A stretch of 64,000 nucleotides of DNA from Neckera pumila (GCA_963969595.1 OZ018412.1:10108501-10172500); one strand, 5' to 3'; positions 24,291 through 35,868 are shown, counted from the stretch's first letter. The notes: generated from the sequence alone by a model not told the origin. A program made the numbers and translations.

Positions 24291-26407
24291 TTTGATTTGT
24301 AGAATAATTAGAAATTAATTAGTAGTAATAGAAATCAAAGATTGCAATTCTAAAGTATCCCAAAAAATAAAGGAAAAAAAAAGAAAAAATTTAAAAAATA
24401 ATTTAGAAAAAGCCAAGAGGGAGAAGTAGAAAGAAATAGGTTGAAAGAAAAAATAAGATTATAGATAGAATTTATACAACTAGTTATAAAAGTCGTCATT
24501 TTAAGTTGTATATACAAAGACTCAAAAAATGCAACAAAAATGGATTAGTGCAAGCCTCATGATACAATTGCAATTACAATATGAGTATTGGAAAATAAGG
24601 ATGTGGTGGAAACGGATTCCAAGGCATGTCTTTAAATTTAGCACTTTGTTACTTATCTTCTTTTAGAAACCATAGTTACATTAGAAATTAAAAGATTTAA
24701 GTTACATTTCTAAGAATTTATTAAAATCCAACTCTGAATTCAAGATCACTTAGGTAATTTCTAGAGGTTTTCAATAACATATCACAATTTAAAAATAGAT
24801 AAAAATTAAAAAAGATAAACTACAATGAAATTAGATAGTCAAGAGTGTTAGTTTTAGATTAAAAAATATAAAAAATTCATCTAATTCAAATTAGAAAGGT
24901 TACTTAAAATTTAGGTGACATTCAGAATCCAATTTTGAAAGTAAAAATTAATTTAGATTTATAGGCTAGGTGCAAATGTGGATGAAGTCTTGAAAGATGA
25001 ATTAAAGATAAAATTTCATCCATTCATAATTTTTGCTAAAAATATCCCATTATAAAGATTTTATTATTTTAGGATAGGCATGCAATGCTCTACAACTAAA
25101 GTTAATAAAAAATTTGAATTTCTCAATTTGGATTAGGAAGTCTAGAGTTTTGGCCTAGATTGGCTGAAACCATCTAAAACCACCTCAAACCTCTAATTTT
25201 TATAGTTTGTACCAATTCCAATTAAGATGTGATCCACTTATACTTTATCATTAGAAAATTCTTGTTCATTGCTTACATTCTTAGAATGCCAATTGAACAC
25301 TACTTAAATATCCAACTTTGAATTCAAAGCTCAACAACAAAGAACATGGTTGTGCATGCTTTATCTCAAGGATACAGATAAAATACTTACATATATACAT
25401 GTATATATGTATATGTTATGTATTGAAGTTTGTTACTTTTTTTAAAATATTCTCAGTAGTGTCATACAAGCTACATTTTTAGAATCTCTACAGGCCCTAC
25501 AAAAGTCACAAAATTATTTATATAAAGATTGAGGCTTACCATTGGCACAGACGCGCTTATATTGCAATTTAAAGATGGTTGTTTGGATGATTTTACAAAG
25601 ATATAAATTATAAAAGCATAATTCCTTTTTTGCTTTGAAGGTGATTTTAAATAGTGCCTCTATCAAATATTTTTGCTCCCATACACTTTGTGCACGGACG
25701 TAGATACTTTGATAGATGCATGGCATCTATTTAGATTTTTTTTTCCATAACTGTAGGTGCTTAAGGCTTTGCAACTTTTCCTTATGCATTTTGTGGAGTT
25801 TTAGTCCTGGGTACGCAATTTCCATAGTCCCATACTATATGGCCTTGATTATAATCACTTATAATGCATTTTAGTTTAATTAGAAGGAATACAATTTGTT
25901 TTATTGTAGAAAATTCTTGTAGTCTTTTCAAAAAGGAATCCAAAAATATAATTATATACATGAAGTGAATGTTTTTTGAAGACAATAAAAGCATTATAAA
26001 CCAAATTATATGAGTTATTTCAATACATATATCATGAGATAAGTATTCAACTTTTTATGATTTTTAATTAAAAAAAAAAAATTAATTGGAGGGAACTTCT
26101 TATATGGAATTTTAAAAACAATGTTCCAATTTTTCATATATATGCATTTTTTCTAATATGTATGCAACCCAACATTTCCTATATTTATTTGTTTTTTTAA
26201 TTTGGTCTTCACCTAACTCTTTAGTCTTTTTAATTTGATACAATTTTTACAAAAGTTGACCTCTAAGCCATTTTAATGTTGGTGACCCATGTGTATAATA
26301 CATGAGTTACATACCCAAGATTTTAGTGTCAATATATGTATTCACTTTGGATCAAATTTGGTTGTTAAAAAAACTTATTTGCTTGGTATAGTCATATTTG
26401 GTCAGTC
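24291..26407. other. AT-rich intergenic stretch, nothing recognised
   Basis: There is no gene. A short ATATAC/GTATAT alternating tract at about 25390-25421 is the only visible structure. Confidence 0.4.
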
Positions 26408-26533
26408 TTATGACTAAAGCAAACCATGTACATGACTAGGACAAGTCACATAACTAGAGCAAGTCAAGTATATGACTAGGATAGATCACATGACTAAAGC
26501 AAATCATGTGTATGACTAGGGCAGGTCTTATAA
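26408..26533. repeat. Degenerate tandem repeat, unit about 30 bp
   Basis: Four to five units of the form ATGACTA(A/G)(A/G)(A/G)CAAGTCA(CATA). Non-coding. Confidence 0.6.
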
Positions 26534-26665
26534 TTAGGGTTTTAAAATCCTAGCCACCACTTCCATGCAGCCGTCATTAATTTAGGGTTTTAAAATCCTA
26601 GCCACCACTTCCATGCAGCCGTCATTAATTTAGGGTTTTAAGACCCTAGCCGCCATTTTTTTGGA
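26534..26665. repeat. 48-bp tandem repeat, two exact units plus a partial third
   Basis: Units start at 26534, 26582 and 26630, each beginning TTAGGGTTTTAAAATCCTAG; the third diverges (AAGACCCTAG). The first two are identical, pointing to a recent duplication. The start of each unit is a near palindrome. Confidence 0.85.
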
Positions 26666-26689
26666 GCCACCCTCTCAAAGTGCAACATT

Positions 26690-27235
26690 TGGCTATTTGT
26701 GTTTCTTCTGCTTTATTTCTTGTTGTCTCTTAGGGTTTGCTTGTTGTTGCCTCTTAGATTTGCTTCTTGTTGCCTTTTAGCTCTTGTTTCTTGTTGCCTC
26801 TTAGTTCTTGTTTCTTGTTAATACCTTTTAGATCTTGTTTCTTTTGCTTATAATTCTTGCTTCTTGTTGCTTCTTAGTTCTTGCTTTTTGCTTTGAATTT
26901 TTTCTTGTTGGCTCTTAGTTCTTGTTCTTTGCTTTTAGTTTCCTCTTGTTACCTCTTAGTTCTTACATTTTGCTTCTTGTTTCCTCTTGTTGCTTTTTTA
27001 GTTCTTGCTTCTAATTTCTTGTTGTGCATCTTAATTCATGCTTCTTGTTACTTCTACTTGCATCTTAGGTCTTGCTTTTTCTTCTTATTTGTTGCATTTT
27101 TTGCCTCTTAACTTGTATTTCTTGTTGCAACTTAGTTCTTTCTTTTTCTTTTTCTTTGTTGTCTCTTGTTGCATTTTACCTCTTGCTTGTTGTTACCTCT
27201 AAGTACCTCTATTACCATTGTTATTCTTTCTTCTT
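26690..27235. repeat. Pyrimidine-rich minisatellite, unit about 27-33 bp
   Basis: About fifteen or more degenerate copies of CTTGTTGCCTCTTAGTTCTT-type units. Strong strand asymmetry (C/T on plus). It opens long Leu/Ser-rich reading frames on the plus strand that have no coding support. Confidence 0.75.
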
Positions 27236-27263
27236 GTTTATTTGTGATTTTCTAAAGATATAG

Positions 27264-27952
27264 TGGTTATGACTTTTTCTTATCTTAAACTTGTACAACA
27301 TATTTGTATTGCTTTAAATCTTGAAAGGTTGAGCTATATTGTTCATTTCACTAAAAATTAACCTCCTTGATTGTTTATGTAGGTACCAAGTTGGAATGAA
27401 GTTACTAGAGGCTACTTGCAACACCAAAGAGGCAACATCTTCACATTTTGTAAGGAGAATAGCTCTTATAAATGTGTGGGAAAATGCATTTATAGAGCGT
27501 CATTAAGATGTGTTTTGTATAAGTGACTAATAAATGTGATTGAGAAGAGCCACATTCTTTCTTGCATTTTGTTTTCTAGTATGACTGTCTCCTATGCATT
27601 CAAAAAATCATATGTATTCATTTTTAATTGGATGGAATCTTTTATTTAGTTGCTTAATCATATTCAAGTATGAATGCAATGTGTCAAGTTCATTTAAAAA
27701 GTATAGAAAATGTGAGTGTAGTTTATGATGGAAACTATCATAAGCCTCAATTACCTCAATTACAAGCCACACACACAAATCTAAGAAATGTGACTCTCAC
27801 TTATCCGGGATATTACTTGCTTCAATTATATTTCACAAAAGATCTTGGAGAAAATATGATTGGTGATAGTCACATGATGCTCACAATCATGCCAAAAATG
27901 TGACTCAATACTTTTAAAAATATGACTACATTCAATTATAAAATTATTAATG
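27264..27952. other. AT-rich intergenic stretch
   Basis: Nothing recognised. A 77-residue plus-strand ORF (27670-27903) has no identifiable domain. Confidence 0.35.
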
Positions 27953-28220
27953 CACTACTAGAAAAACTATATCCAGAACAATAGATTTTCAACTAAAAAG
28001 CATTGTCCATTCAGTTGTTTCGGACGCGTTGTACTGGACAAAATTCCATTGAAATCTGTTGTCCAAATTCTGTTGTTTCGGACATTTTTCCAAAGTGTTT
28101 TTTTCTTTTTCTTTTTTTTAAATTAAAAAATTAATTTTTTTAGGCTGCCCGGAAAATCCGGGTAGCCCACCACGTGGGCAAGCCACCTAGGCCGCCTGCC
28201 ACGCGGGCGGGTGAAGCCAT

Positions 28221-28284
28221 GGGCCTTCGAACTTTGGACCTCATGGTTGAGGTCCAAGGTTCTTAGCCATTGAACCATTCCACT
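28221..28284 (-). other. tRNA-like segment inside the CACTACTAG element
   Basis: On the minus strand TGGTTCAATGGCTAAGA resembles a pol III A box and, about 40 nt on, AGTTCGAAGGCCC resembles a B box. Between them GGACCTC and GAGGTCC can pair as an anticodon-like stem. The acceptor stem is not convincing, so this is not called a tRNA gene. A related segment occupies the same place in the element at 48555. Confidence 0.45.
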
Positions 28285-28920
28285 CTTGGTTCTACTTCCG
28301 ATTCTACTCCTAGTTCTACTCCCGGTTCCACTCCCAGTACCAAGAACGCCACCAAAATCAAAGTAAAAGTAATTTTCTAATTTTTTAATCAATAAATACT
28401 TTGAAGTTCAATAACTTTTGCACCACTGGCTCCAAACGCCACGAAACCAAGCCGGTGCACCCCTCCTCGGCGAGAGCTTTCCGACGGTACCAAGCACGCG
28501 GCCAGGGGACGCACGGTCAGGAAGTTGTCCATGCTACAAACAAAACAAAACAAAACAAAACAAAACAAAACAAACAAACAAAACAAACAAACAAACAAAC
28601 AAACAAACAAACAAACAAACAAACAAACAAACAAACAAACAAACAAACAAACAAACAAACAAACAAACAAACAAACAAACAAACAAACAAACAAACAAAC
28701 AAACAAACAAACAAACAAACAAACAAACAAACAAACAAACAAACAAACAAACAAACAAACAAACAAACAAACAAACAAACAAACAAACAAACAAACAAAC
28801 AAACAAACAAACAAACAAACAAACAAACAAACAAACAAACAAACAAACAAACAAACAAACAAACAAACAAACAAACAAACAAACAAACAAACAAACAAAC
28901 AGCCTCATTTAAGGTATTGA
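28260..28920. repeat. Internal unit copy 1 of the CACTACTAG element
   Basis: Starts with the TTCTACTCC/GGTTCCACTCCCAG run, then CCACCAAAATCAAAGTAAAA, AATAACTTTTGCACCAC, a GC-rich block with CAAACGCCACGAAACCAAGC, the CAAA array, and CAGCCTCATTTAAGGTA. Copies 2 and 3 lie at 29903-30215 and 30244-30600. All three are in direct orientation. Confidence 0.75.
28537..28901. repeat. (CAAA)n microsatellite, about 80 pure units
   Basis: A short CAAAA-type lead-in is followed from about 28580 by an almost uninterrupted CAAA run to 28901. It keeps all frames open except through TAA/TAG, which produces artefactual Asn-Lys-Gln-Thr or Phe-Val-Cys-Leu proteins. The sister units at 30170-30205 and 30550-30577 carry only a few CAAA repeats, so this tract expanded after the unit was copied. 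Confidence 0.95.
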
Positions 28921-28983
28921 TAAAGCATGAGTAGAAATTTATATATAGAGTTTTTGCATTAGTTTTTATTTTCTTTGTAAAAT

Positions 28984-29332
28984 CAGCAGACTTTGGAGGC
29001 CATTTGGACATAGTAAGACAACTTTTTTCAAAAAAATTTCAACTAAGAAAATTTGGGAAATCAAACTAACTTTCACCTCCAAAAATCCGTTTGCAATTTG
29101 AAGTCTCCAATCAAAAGTTATGGACAAAAATCAGAGAGGATGTTCGAAAATATCCAAAAAATTGTTTCTTGCTACCCCTCTCTGATTTTTGTCCATAACT
29201 TTTGATTGGAGACTTCAAATTGCAAACGGATTTTTGGCGGTGAAATTTAGTTTGATTTCCCAAATTTTCTTAGTTGAAAGTTTTTTTGAAAAAGTTGTTT
29301 TGCTATGCCAAAATGGCCGCCAAAGTCTACTG
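28984..29332. repeat. Long inverted repeat, arms about 156 bp, loop 37 bp
   Basis: The left arm (28984-29139) and right arm (29177-29332) are reverse complements with scattered differences. The arms contain AAAATCCGTTTGCAATTTGA, CTCCAATCAAAAGTTATGG and ACAAAAATCAGAGAGG. As RNA it would fold into a long hairpin. Single arms of the same unit occur at 13966-14060 and 46620-46740, and a more diverged hairpin at 49016-49316. Confidence 0.85.
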
Positions 29333-29902
29333 AATTGAAAAAACATTGAATTTTTGAATGATTAAGTCACAAAAATAAAATTCATTATACTTAAAATTCT
29401 AATTTTGGTGTTGAACTTCGAATTGCCCAAGGCACAAAATTTTGGTGTCAAAAACATTTTGATAATAAATTAAAAGTTATCAAGTTACTATTTTACATAG
29501 TTCATATTTTTTCAAAGTTTGTTTTGAAATCTTGTTTTAGCATCACAAATTCAACTTTGAAAATGAATGATTATGATTTTTCTAGTTTTGTGCTAGGGTG
29601 TGTATTGCTTATCTTCATTTTCTAATGTTGAGCACTCTTGGCAATGAGTGTCAAATACATCGAAATTTGGAAAAAACTATGTGATTGAATGTCTTCCAAC
29701 TTTGGAGATTTTATTAACAATCTTGTCGAAAGTATGTAAAAAGAATTCCAAACCAATTGTAGTTATTTGTCATGGCTACCCAGAACCACCCATTTAAAAA
29801 AAAAAGACCTTTTCATATATAACTTTTAGTTGCCACTTGGATTGGTCTAAGATTTTACAGGCATTGAGCTAGCTAGCAATAAAATACATCTTCAGTAAAT
29901 AC

Positions 29903-30215
29903 TAGTGTGGCCCTGTGCCGTTGGCCCAATTTTCATCCACTTCTAGTTCCACTCCCGGTTCCACTCCCAGTAGCAAGAACGCCACCAAAATCAAAGTAAA
30001 AGTAATTTTCTAATTTTTTAATCAATAAATACTTTGAAATTCAATAACTTTTGCACCACCGCTCCAAACGCCACGAAACCAAGCCCGTGCACCCCTCTTC
30101 GCCGAGCCCTTTCCAATGGTACCAAGCACGGGGCCGTGGGATGCACGGTCTGGGAGATCTCAACGTAACAAACAAAACAAACAAACTAACAAACAAACAA
30201 CCAAATTTAAGGTAT
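29903..30215. repeat. Internal unit copy 2 of the CACTACTAG element
   Basis: Begins CTAGTGTGGCCCTGTGCCGT and continues collinearly with copy 1, ending in a short CAAACAAA run. The upstream GTGGCCCTGTGCCGTTGGCC block is shared only with copy 3. Confidence 0.75.
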
Positions 30216-30243
30216 AGATTTTACAAGAATCATATTCAATATA

Positions 30244-30600
30244 TACTAGTGTGGCCCTGTGCCGTTGGCCCAATTTTCATCTACACCCGGTTCCACTCCT
30301 GGTTCTACTTCCGATTCTACTCCCAGTTCTACTCTCGGTTCCACTCCCAGTACCAAGAACACCACCAAAATCAAAGTAAAAGTAATTTTCTAATTTTTTA
30401 ATCAATAAATACTTTGAAATTCAATAACTTTTGCACCACCGCTCCAAACGCCACAAAACCAAGCCAGTGCACCCCTCCTCAGCGAGAGCTTTCCGACGGT
30501 ACCAAGCACGCGGTCGGGGGACACACGGTCAGGAAGTTGTCTACGCTTCAAACAAAACAAAACAAACAAACAAACAGCCTCATTTAAGGTATTGATTGCA
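30244..30600. repeat. Internal unit copy 3 of the CACTACTAG element
   Basis: Direct copy of the same unit, ending CAGCCTCATTTAAGGTATTG like copy 1. The offset from copy 2 is about 343 bp. Its GC-rich block (TTTCCGACGGTACCAAGCAC) is closer to copy 1 than to copy 2. Confidence 0.75.
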
Positions 30601-30782
30601 TTGTAAAAGATTCATCCTAAAGTAGAAAATAGAATGAATTAATGCCTTGAGGCCTTATGGATCAATTAATTATTTGACATCAATGTGCGAAGCTTGTCCT
30701 ATATAATGCTAAAGGTATAAGAATAATCTACAATTTTTCAAAATCTTATAAAATGTATTCTATACTCAGTTGAATCTAAAGA

Positions 30783-30872
30783 TTTTTAAAGATTCTAGGA
30801 GATTCTAGAAAAATTCTAGAAAGATTCCAAAAGATTCCAAAAAGATTCCAAAAAGATTCCAAAAAGATTCAA
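30783..30872. repeat. AAAAGATTCC short tandem array
   Basis: Degenerate GATTCTAGA units pass into four or more AAAAAGATTCC units. The element at 48555 has a matching degenerate array at about 49418-49490. Confidence 0.75.
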
Positions 30873-31047
30873 ATTCGACAAAAACTTGTTGATTTGGTCA
30901 TTGCACTATTCAAATCAACAGAAAATTGGAAGCTGTTTTGTTCGCATTAAAAAAAATTCAAAAATCAGTGAAAATGGACATTCCAGTGTACACAACAACA
31001 GAAATCAATTGTTTTTTTGTTGTTCTGGACACAATTTTCTAGTAGTG

Positions 31048-31345
31048 GTATGAATTCTTCAAATTGCTAAAAAAAAGAGGAGCTAGACCTAAGGAGTGGT
31101 TCGACGTGGTCTTATGTATTTGAGCTTCTGGTGAACTTCAAACCTGTAGAGGAACTCTGAATCGGAATTTCTCTGTATCCATTGCAGGATCCTCGTCCAA
31201 CTCTCGCTCGAAGTAGCTTAGATTTCCCCTATGAAATAAACCAACTTCACCTCTACAGGCGGTTCAAGGCAAGAGAGAAAGACATGTGGATAACTTTATG
31301 TGCCATTGTGGCCGTCCCTTCTAATTAAGGTAACTACAATACAGC
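31048..31345. other. Spacer between two elements
   Basis: Nothing identified. A GC-richer piece near 31140-31270 was considered as an exon and rejected. Confidence 0.35.
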
Positions 31346-32248
31346 TTAACCCTTTAGTAATTGGTCGACCACATTTTGGTCGATTTATGGACTCTATGCT
31401 TGTTGTAGGTCAAAATACACCTAATTTGTAAAAATCCGAAGAGGAACAGAGTTAGAGCATCTTTAGACGCCCACTTTAAACCAAATTGTTTGGCAAGGCA
31501 TGCAATAATGTGTGAGCTATGCTAGTTTGAATGAATCTATGCAGGCCAAGGAAATGTACAAATAAGCTTCAATCTAGGCAAATTTTTATCAAAATACACA
31601 AGCCATGAAGGCAATAATGTTGCTTGGCAAGCCCACCACCGTCTAATCCATGAATCCAAGGATATACATGGGTTAGCTAAGGTAGGAGGACGAAGGGCCA
31701 AAAACTACCCATCTAAGAGTTGAAATTGAGTTTTGGGGAGGTAAAAAATTTTGAATTATATTTCATTAAAATTTCCTTGAAAAACACATAGAATTGGCAT
31801 CTAATCTAAGTTGTTTCATATTTTTGGAACTTTTTGGAATTAGTTATGAATTTTTGAAGTTGAAACGGCAAAGGTTTAAAAACCATGAAATGTACACTTT
31901 TTGTACATTCTTGTGAAGATGGAAAACCAACATGTACAAACAATGTATATTTGAGGAGTGGAGTGTTTTAGAATATGAGAGAGTTTTGAGCCCCTACTTT
32001 AAAGATACTTTTTGCTTAATTATAATGGATTCAGTTCCCACTTCAATCTTTGAGCCATTCTCATGTCTAAATGAAAGCTTTTATCACCTTCATTCTTGTG
32101 GCAATACATTGCCAAGGCCTTGTAGACTCAATTTCTACAGTCCAATCATATTTATCTAGCTCAAAGCTCATCCCAAAATAACTTTTTGAAAGTATATATT
32201 GAAAAAATGACTTGCCCCCCAAATCAACCATGGTCACTAAAGGGTTAA
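31346..32248. mobile_element. TTAA element with TTAACCCTTTAGT ends
   Basis: 903 bp, left end TTAACCCTTTAGTAATTGGT, right end CATGGTCACTAAAGGGTTAA. The 13-bp terminal repeat differs from the CCCCTAAAGG type but keeps TTAA outermost at both sides. Non-coding. Inside, GTAGGTCAAAATACACCTAA and other words were not found elsewhere in the window, so it is a separate family. Confidence 0.7.
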
Positions 32249-33180
32249 CCCCAAAATGACTCTGAGGACAGAATGTGTCCTCAAACAAATTTTGAAGTTA
32301 AATAAAACCTTACCAAGTTTATTTTTAATAGTTTATATTTTTGAAAAATTCTTTTTGAATTTTAGTGTTTGCTTCAAAAATCTGATTTTGAAAATGATTG
32401 ATTATAAATTTTCTATTAAAGATTTTGTGCGGGTGTCCATTGCAATCTTGACTCTTTGTAGTGTTGAAGGCTCTTGAGAATGAGCCTCAAATACACTTGA
32501 TCTTTGAGAAAAAAACACATTAGAAATTCATTTAAAGGATTGTAGAGTACATTTTGAAAAGGCATAAATTGATTGGAGTATGCATGTTAGGCCCTTTAAC
32601 CTAATATTTTTTTGGTGACCACCTTTTTAAATTTGACATGTGAAAGAGGATTAAAAGATTTAAAATCACTTTCATAATTTTAACACCCTCATGATCAAAC
32701 ATTATAATCTTTCAATCTATAAGATATATTGTTGTGTTCTCTTTTCTAATGTGATCTCTAACATGTCTAGTTTGATTTTATACAATTATAATTCAGAAAA
32801 AAATTGATACAACTTGTAAATATTTTGGTTTTTTATTCTATTTAGAGCACATTATTAGAAGCTCGGAAAGTTCCAGGGTCATTTCGGGGTTAAATCGCAC
32901 AGTTAACCTTAAAAACTCCGACGTCCATATTTTGGACAATGAACAAATGCCTTCGAGGCATTATTTCATCCAACTAAGTTCTCATTCATTCAATGTACAA
33001 ATTGATTCTAGAAAAGACAACCTTTCTTAATGCCCAAATTCATGAAATTTAAATAAATGATGTTTCTATACAAAGATATAAGCAAAATGTGCAAAAATTC
33101 ATAAAAGGATTCAAATATTTAGGGATTCAACAATTCAACGCTATTTGCATGGTTTCCACAACTATATTGAAAAAATAATT
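32249..33180. other. Mosaic of repeat blocks shared with 29.4 and 13.2 kb
   Basis: Block 32300-32580 is homologous in direct orientation to about 29470-29760 (shared pieces TTTTGAAAATGATTGATTAT and TGAGCCTCAAATACA-like text). Block 32605-32870 is homologous in inverted orientation to 13141-13400. A TTAACCTTAAAAACTCCGAC block at 32905 resembles the left end at 11402. No gene. Confidence 0.5.
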
Positions 33181-33665
33181 GTGGGGTCCCATTGGTAGTT
33201 ATAACGGGATTCTAGATTCTCTTGGAATGCATTTTTTGGACATTGTGTGAATAAACTACAAATTTTTAAAGTGCTGAAAATCAATGTACCTAAAAGCAAT
33301 CAGAGAATCATATGAATATTGGAAGTACATTTTAGGCAAAAATATCCAGTTTGCGATTTTATGAAGCATGCAATTTTGGATGTATGGTAAATACACCTTA
33401 AATTGCACATTAAACAATTCAGAATGATTTTCACTTGTACGTTGAATTTTTTTTTGTGGAGTTCCATTGGTAGTCAAAACAAGATCCTAAATTCTCTTAG
33501 ACTACATTTTTTGGACACTGTGTGAATAAACTACAAATTTTAAAAGTGCTAAAAATAGGTGTATCTGAAAGCAATAATGAGTCATTGGAGTAGTAGGAGT
33601 ACATTTTAGTGTGCGATAGGAGAATATCTAGTGTGCGATTTTAGAAAGTGTGCGATTTTAGATGT
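33181..33665. repeat. Tandem duplication with a 275-bp period
   Basis: Copy 1 starts at 33181 (GTGGGGTCCCATTGGTAGTT) and copy 2 at 33456 (GTGGAGTTCCATTGGTAGTC). Both continue through TTTTTTGGACA, TGTGTGAATAAACTACAAAT and AAGTGCTGAAAAT-like sequence. GTGTGCGATTTTAGA is further reiterated at the end of copy 2. Confidence 0.8.
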
Positions 33666-35868
33666 AGTTACCTTAGTTATCTTACTTATTCAGTCCAAGT
33701 GCTCCCTCTCCCTTTTCTTCATACTTTGTTTCCGAAACCTCTCATTAGTAGCCTTTTTGAAAAGTATTATTTTGGCGATCATTTCAAATTTGATGAAACA
33801 CTATATTTTTACATTCATCCATCTTTTGGACCAAAAAAACAATTTTCAATAACATTCATGTATTTTTTTATCTAAATCCTGCAACCATATTTGCATTTTT
33901 TACATAAATGGAAAAAATTTGACGACCAAAGATTACTTCTATCTAGCTAAAAGTAGAATTTCATATTCAATTGGTGCAATTTAGCCCTATGGTGCCATTA
34001 AAAAGGGCTCCTTCCTAATGGGCCTTATGCCTTCATCCTTAGCCACAATGAAACAAAATAAAAATCCAGTTAATTTCTTAACAGTTCTATATAGTATGTA
34101 TTGTAGTGGCCCAGTTTACAATGGCACAAGACAAATTCCATACACCACTAGTTTCTTTTGATGTGAGAAGTTGCATTCTATATATAAACACAAAGTTTTA
34201 TGCACAAAGTAGTTCAGTGTTTTTGATTCATGACGTCTGCAAAACATCTGGTGTTTCCCAAAATTTAAAACCCTGAAGGACCAATTTATTTTTATTAGTC
34301 ATTGGTTTGCAAAAAGAAACTAGCTCTGGAGAAGAAAATTTGAAAGTTGTAATTTCTGTTCTTTCAACAGTCAAAACTGCAATTTGGTGTGATCAAGAAC
34401 ACAAAAAAATCAGAATGATTCCAAATTTTTGAAATGTATTCCAAATAGTTTGCTCATAATATGAAATATGAAATTTCAAAAATTGATGGACATATACTTT
34501 TTTCAAATGTTTGTAGGAATCCTACTAGGTCAATTTCGGCTTTAAAGCTAGTCCTTTTGTATGAAAATGTGTACAAAATTAAAAGAGTTTTTTTTCTCAT
34601 TTTTTAAAATTAAAAATTACTACATTTGCTTTAAATTCCAATATAATTTCTGTAGGGGCACAATAGCATTATTCATTTTCATATAAATTGTTTTTCCACA
34701 AAAATTGCGTTTCTTGCCTATGAAATTCTCATCCAAAATAGTTGAAATTTTAAAATCTAGTGGTCATTATTTCCCACAATTAATTCCATGCATACTAGAC
34801 AAAATACTCTTCACTTTTGTACAATTAAAAACTACAAATTCCAAGCACAATTATTCCCCCAAAAATATCAATTTGGGGCAATTAATAGAAAAAATTCCAT
34901 TGACAAAAACTTGTTGGGAATTGGAGGAAGAAAATGGAGCAGATATAATTCTTTTACAATGAAAAGAATAGTTTATACATGTGCAAAGAGAAATAAACAT
35001 TTATAATAGAGTAGCTCATATGTGGACCCAAACTAATCAGTGCCGCTATGTTTTCATGAAGTTCCGTGCCATCTTGCAGCTCTAGGTCCTCCTCCATGGC
35101 GGCACTACAAGGAAATGGAACAAGACTTAGTGGATTGGACCTCCTACAAAAGAGATGCAAGTAGAGAAAAAATTGCATTTGAGTTTATCAAAGACATTCT
35201 TTTTATATTCTAAATAAAACATCAACAAAGACTTTGAACTAACTAGATGTTACTAAGCAAAACACAGTCTCCTACTAGCGAATTTTTTTTTCAAAACTAT
35301 CCTATTTAAATTAACTATTTTATGCAATTTTATTCAACACACCAAATTTCAATTTCAAAAACCAAATTTTTTATTTTTGATAAATTATTTTGTGTATTAT
35401 TCAATATATTACATAATAATTAATTGAAAAGTGTTGGTGATGATTTTTAAAAGTTAATTTTGAAAACATTTAAGAAACATCAATGTGAAAATCTCACTTT
35501 GAAGAAAAATTTGCAATACCAGGGCCAAAAAAATTCTTTACAGAGAATTCAATGTCACAGTGTCTTCTTCTTCAAATTTTGTTTTTTATTACAAGCTCTC
35601 CACTTACATAGAAATATAATCCAGCATAAATAAATAAAATTTTAAAATTATTTCAAGTTTTCATGAAAGTTTTCCTTCCCTCCAAATAGAGATTTGGCCT
35701 TTTTGTGCCCTAACTTTTATTTCGGTGCAAAAATTGAATTAAACATTATTTTTCTAGAAAAAAATGTGCTCTTCTAACTTTCCCAAAAAAGTTTAGAAAA
35801 TCATGACAAATATTGAGACAACAAGAGCTTGTCAAAAATCCATTGTGTCCACCCTAAAGAACAATGAT
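33666..35868. other. AT-rich stretch leading into a TTAA-type right end
   Basis: No gene. Around 34170-34215, GTTGCATTCTATATATAAAC and TTTTATGCACAAAG resemble 43680-43725. From about 35690 the sequence is homologous to 40740-40945. Confidence 0.4.

Larger units (their letters stand above)
27953..31047. mobile_element. Large CACTACTAG-ended element, 3.1 kb, composite interior
   Basis: Left end CACTACTAGAAAAACTATAT, right end CAATTTTCTAGTAGTG; just inside both ends GTCCAGAACAA occurs in inverted orientation. In order it contains a GC-rich hairpin (28142-28167), a tRNA-like segment (28221-28277), a first copy of an internal unit with a giant CAAA array, a long inverted repeat (28984-29332), two more copies of the internal unit, and an AAAAGATTCC array (30783-30872). 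The related element at 48555 has the same order without the amplified units. No exact 3-bp target duplication is visible (ATG at left, ATG two bases off at right). It encodes no protein. Confidence 0.7.

Noticed and set aside
26881..27263. Leu/Ser/Phe-rich plus-strand ORFs resembling membrane proteins
   Set aside because: Caused by the pyrimidine-rich minisatellite; no start context, splice sites or domain.
28221..28284. Functional tRNA gene
   Set aside because: A- and B-box-like words and one stem are present, but no convincing acceptor stem or anticodon loop; kept as tRNA-like only.
28389..29011. Long ORFs on both strands rich in NKQT or FVCL
   Set aside because: Produced entirely by the CAAA microsatellite, which is open in several frames.
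31140..31270. GC-richer piece with GCAG acceptor-like sequence as an exon
   Set aside because: No open frame of useful length and no partner splice donor.
35103..35125. CACTACAAGGAAATGGAACA as a left end of the element carrying the transposase relic
   Set aside because: No inverted TTGTAGTG-type end follows the relic; a single 9-base match is weak.
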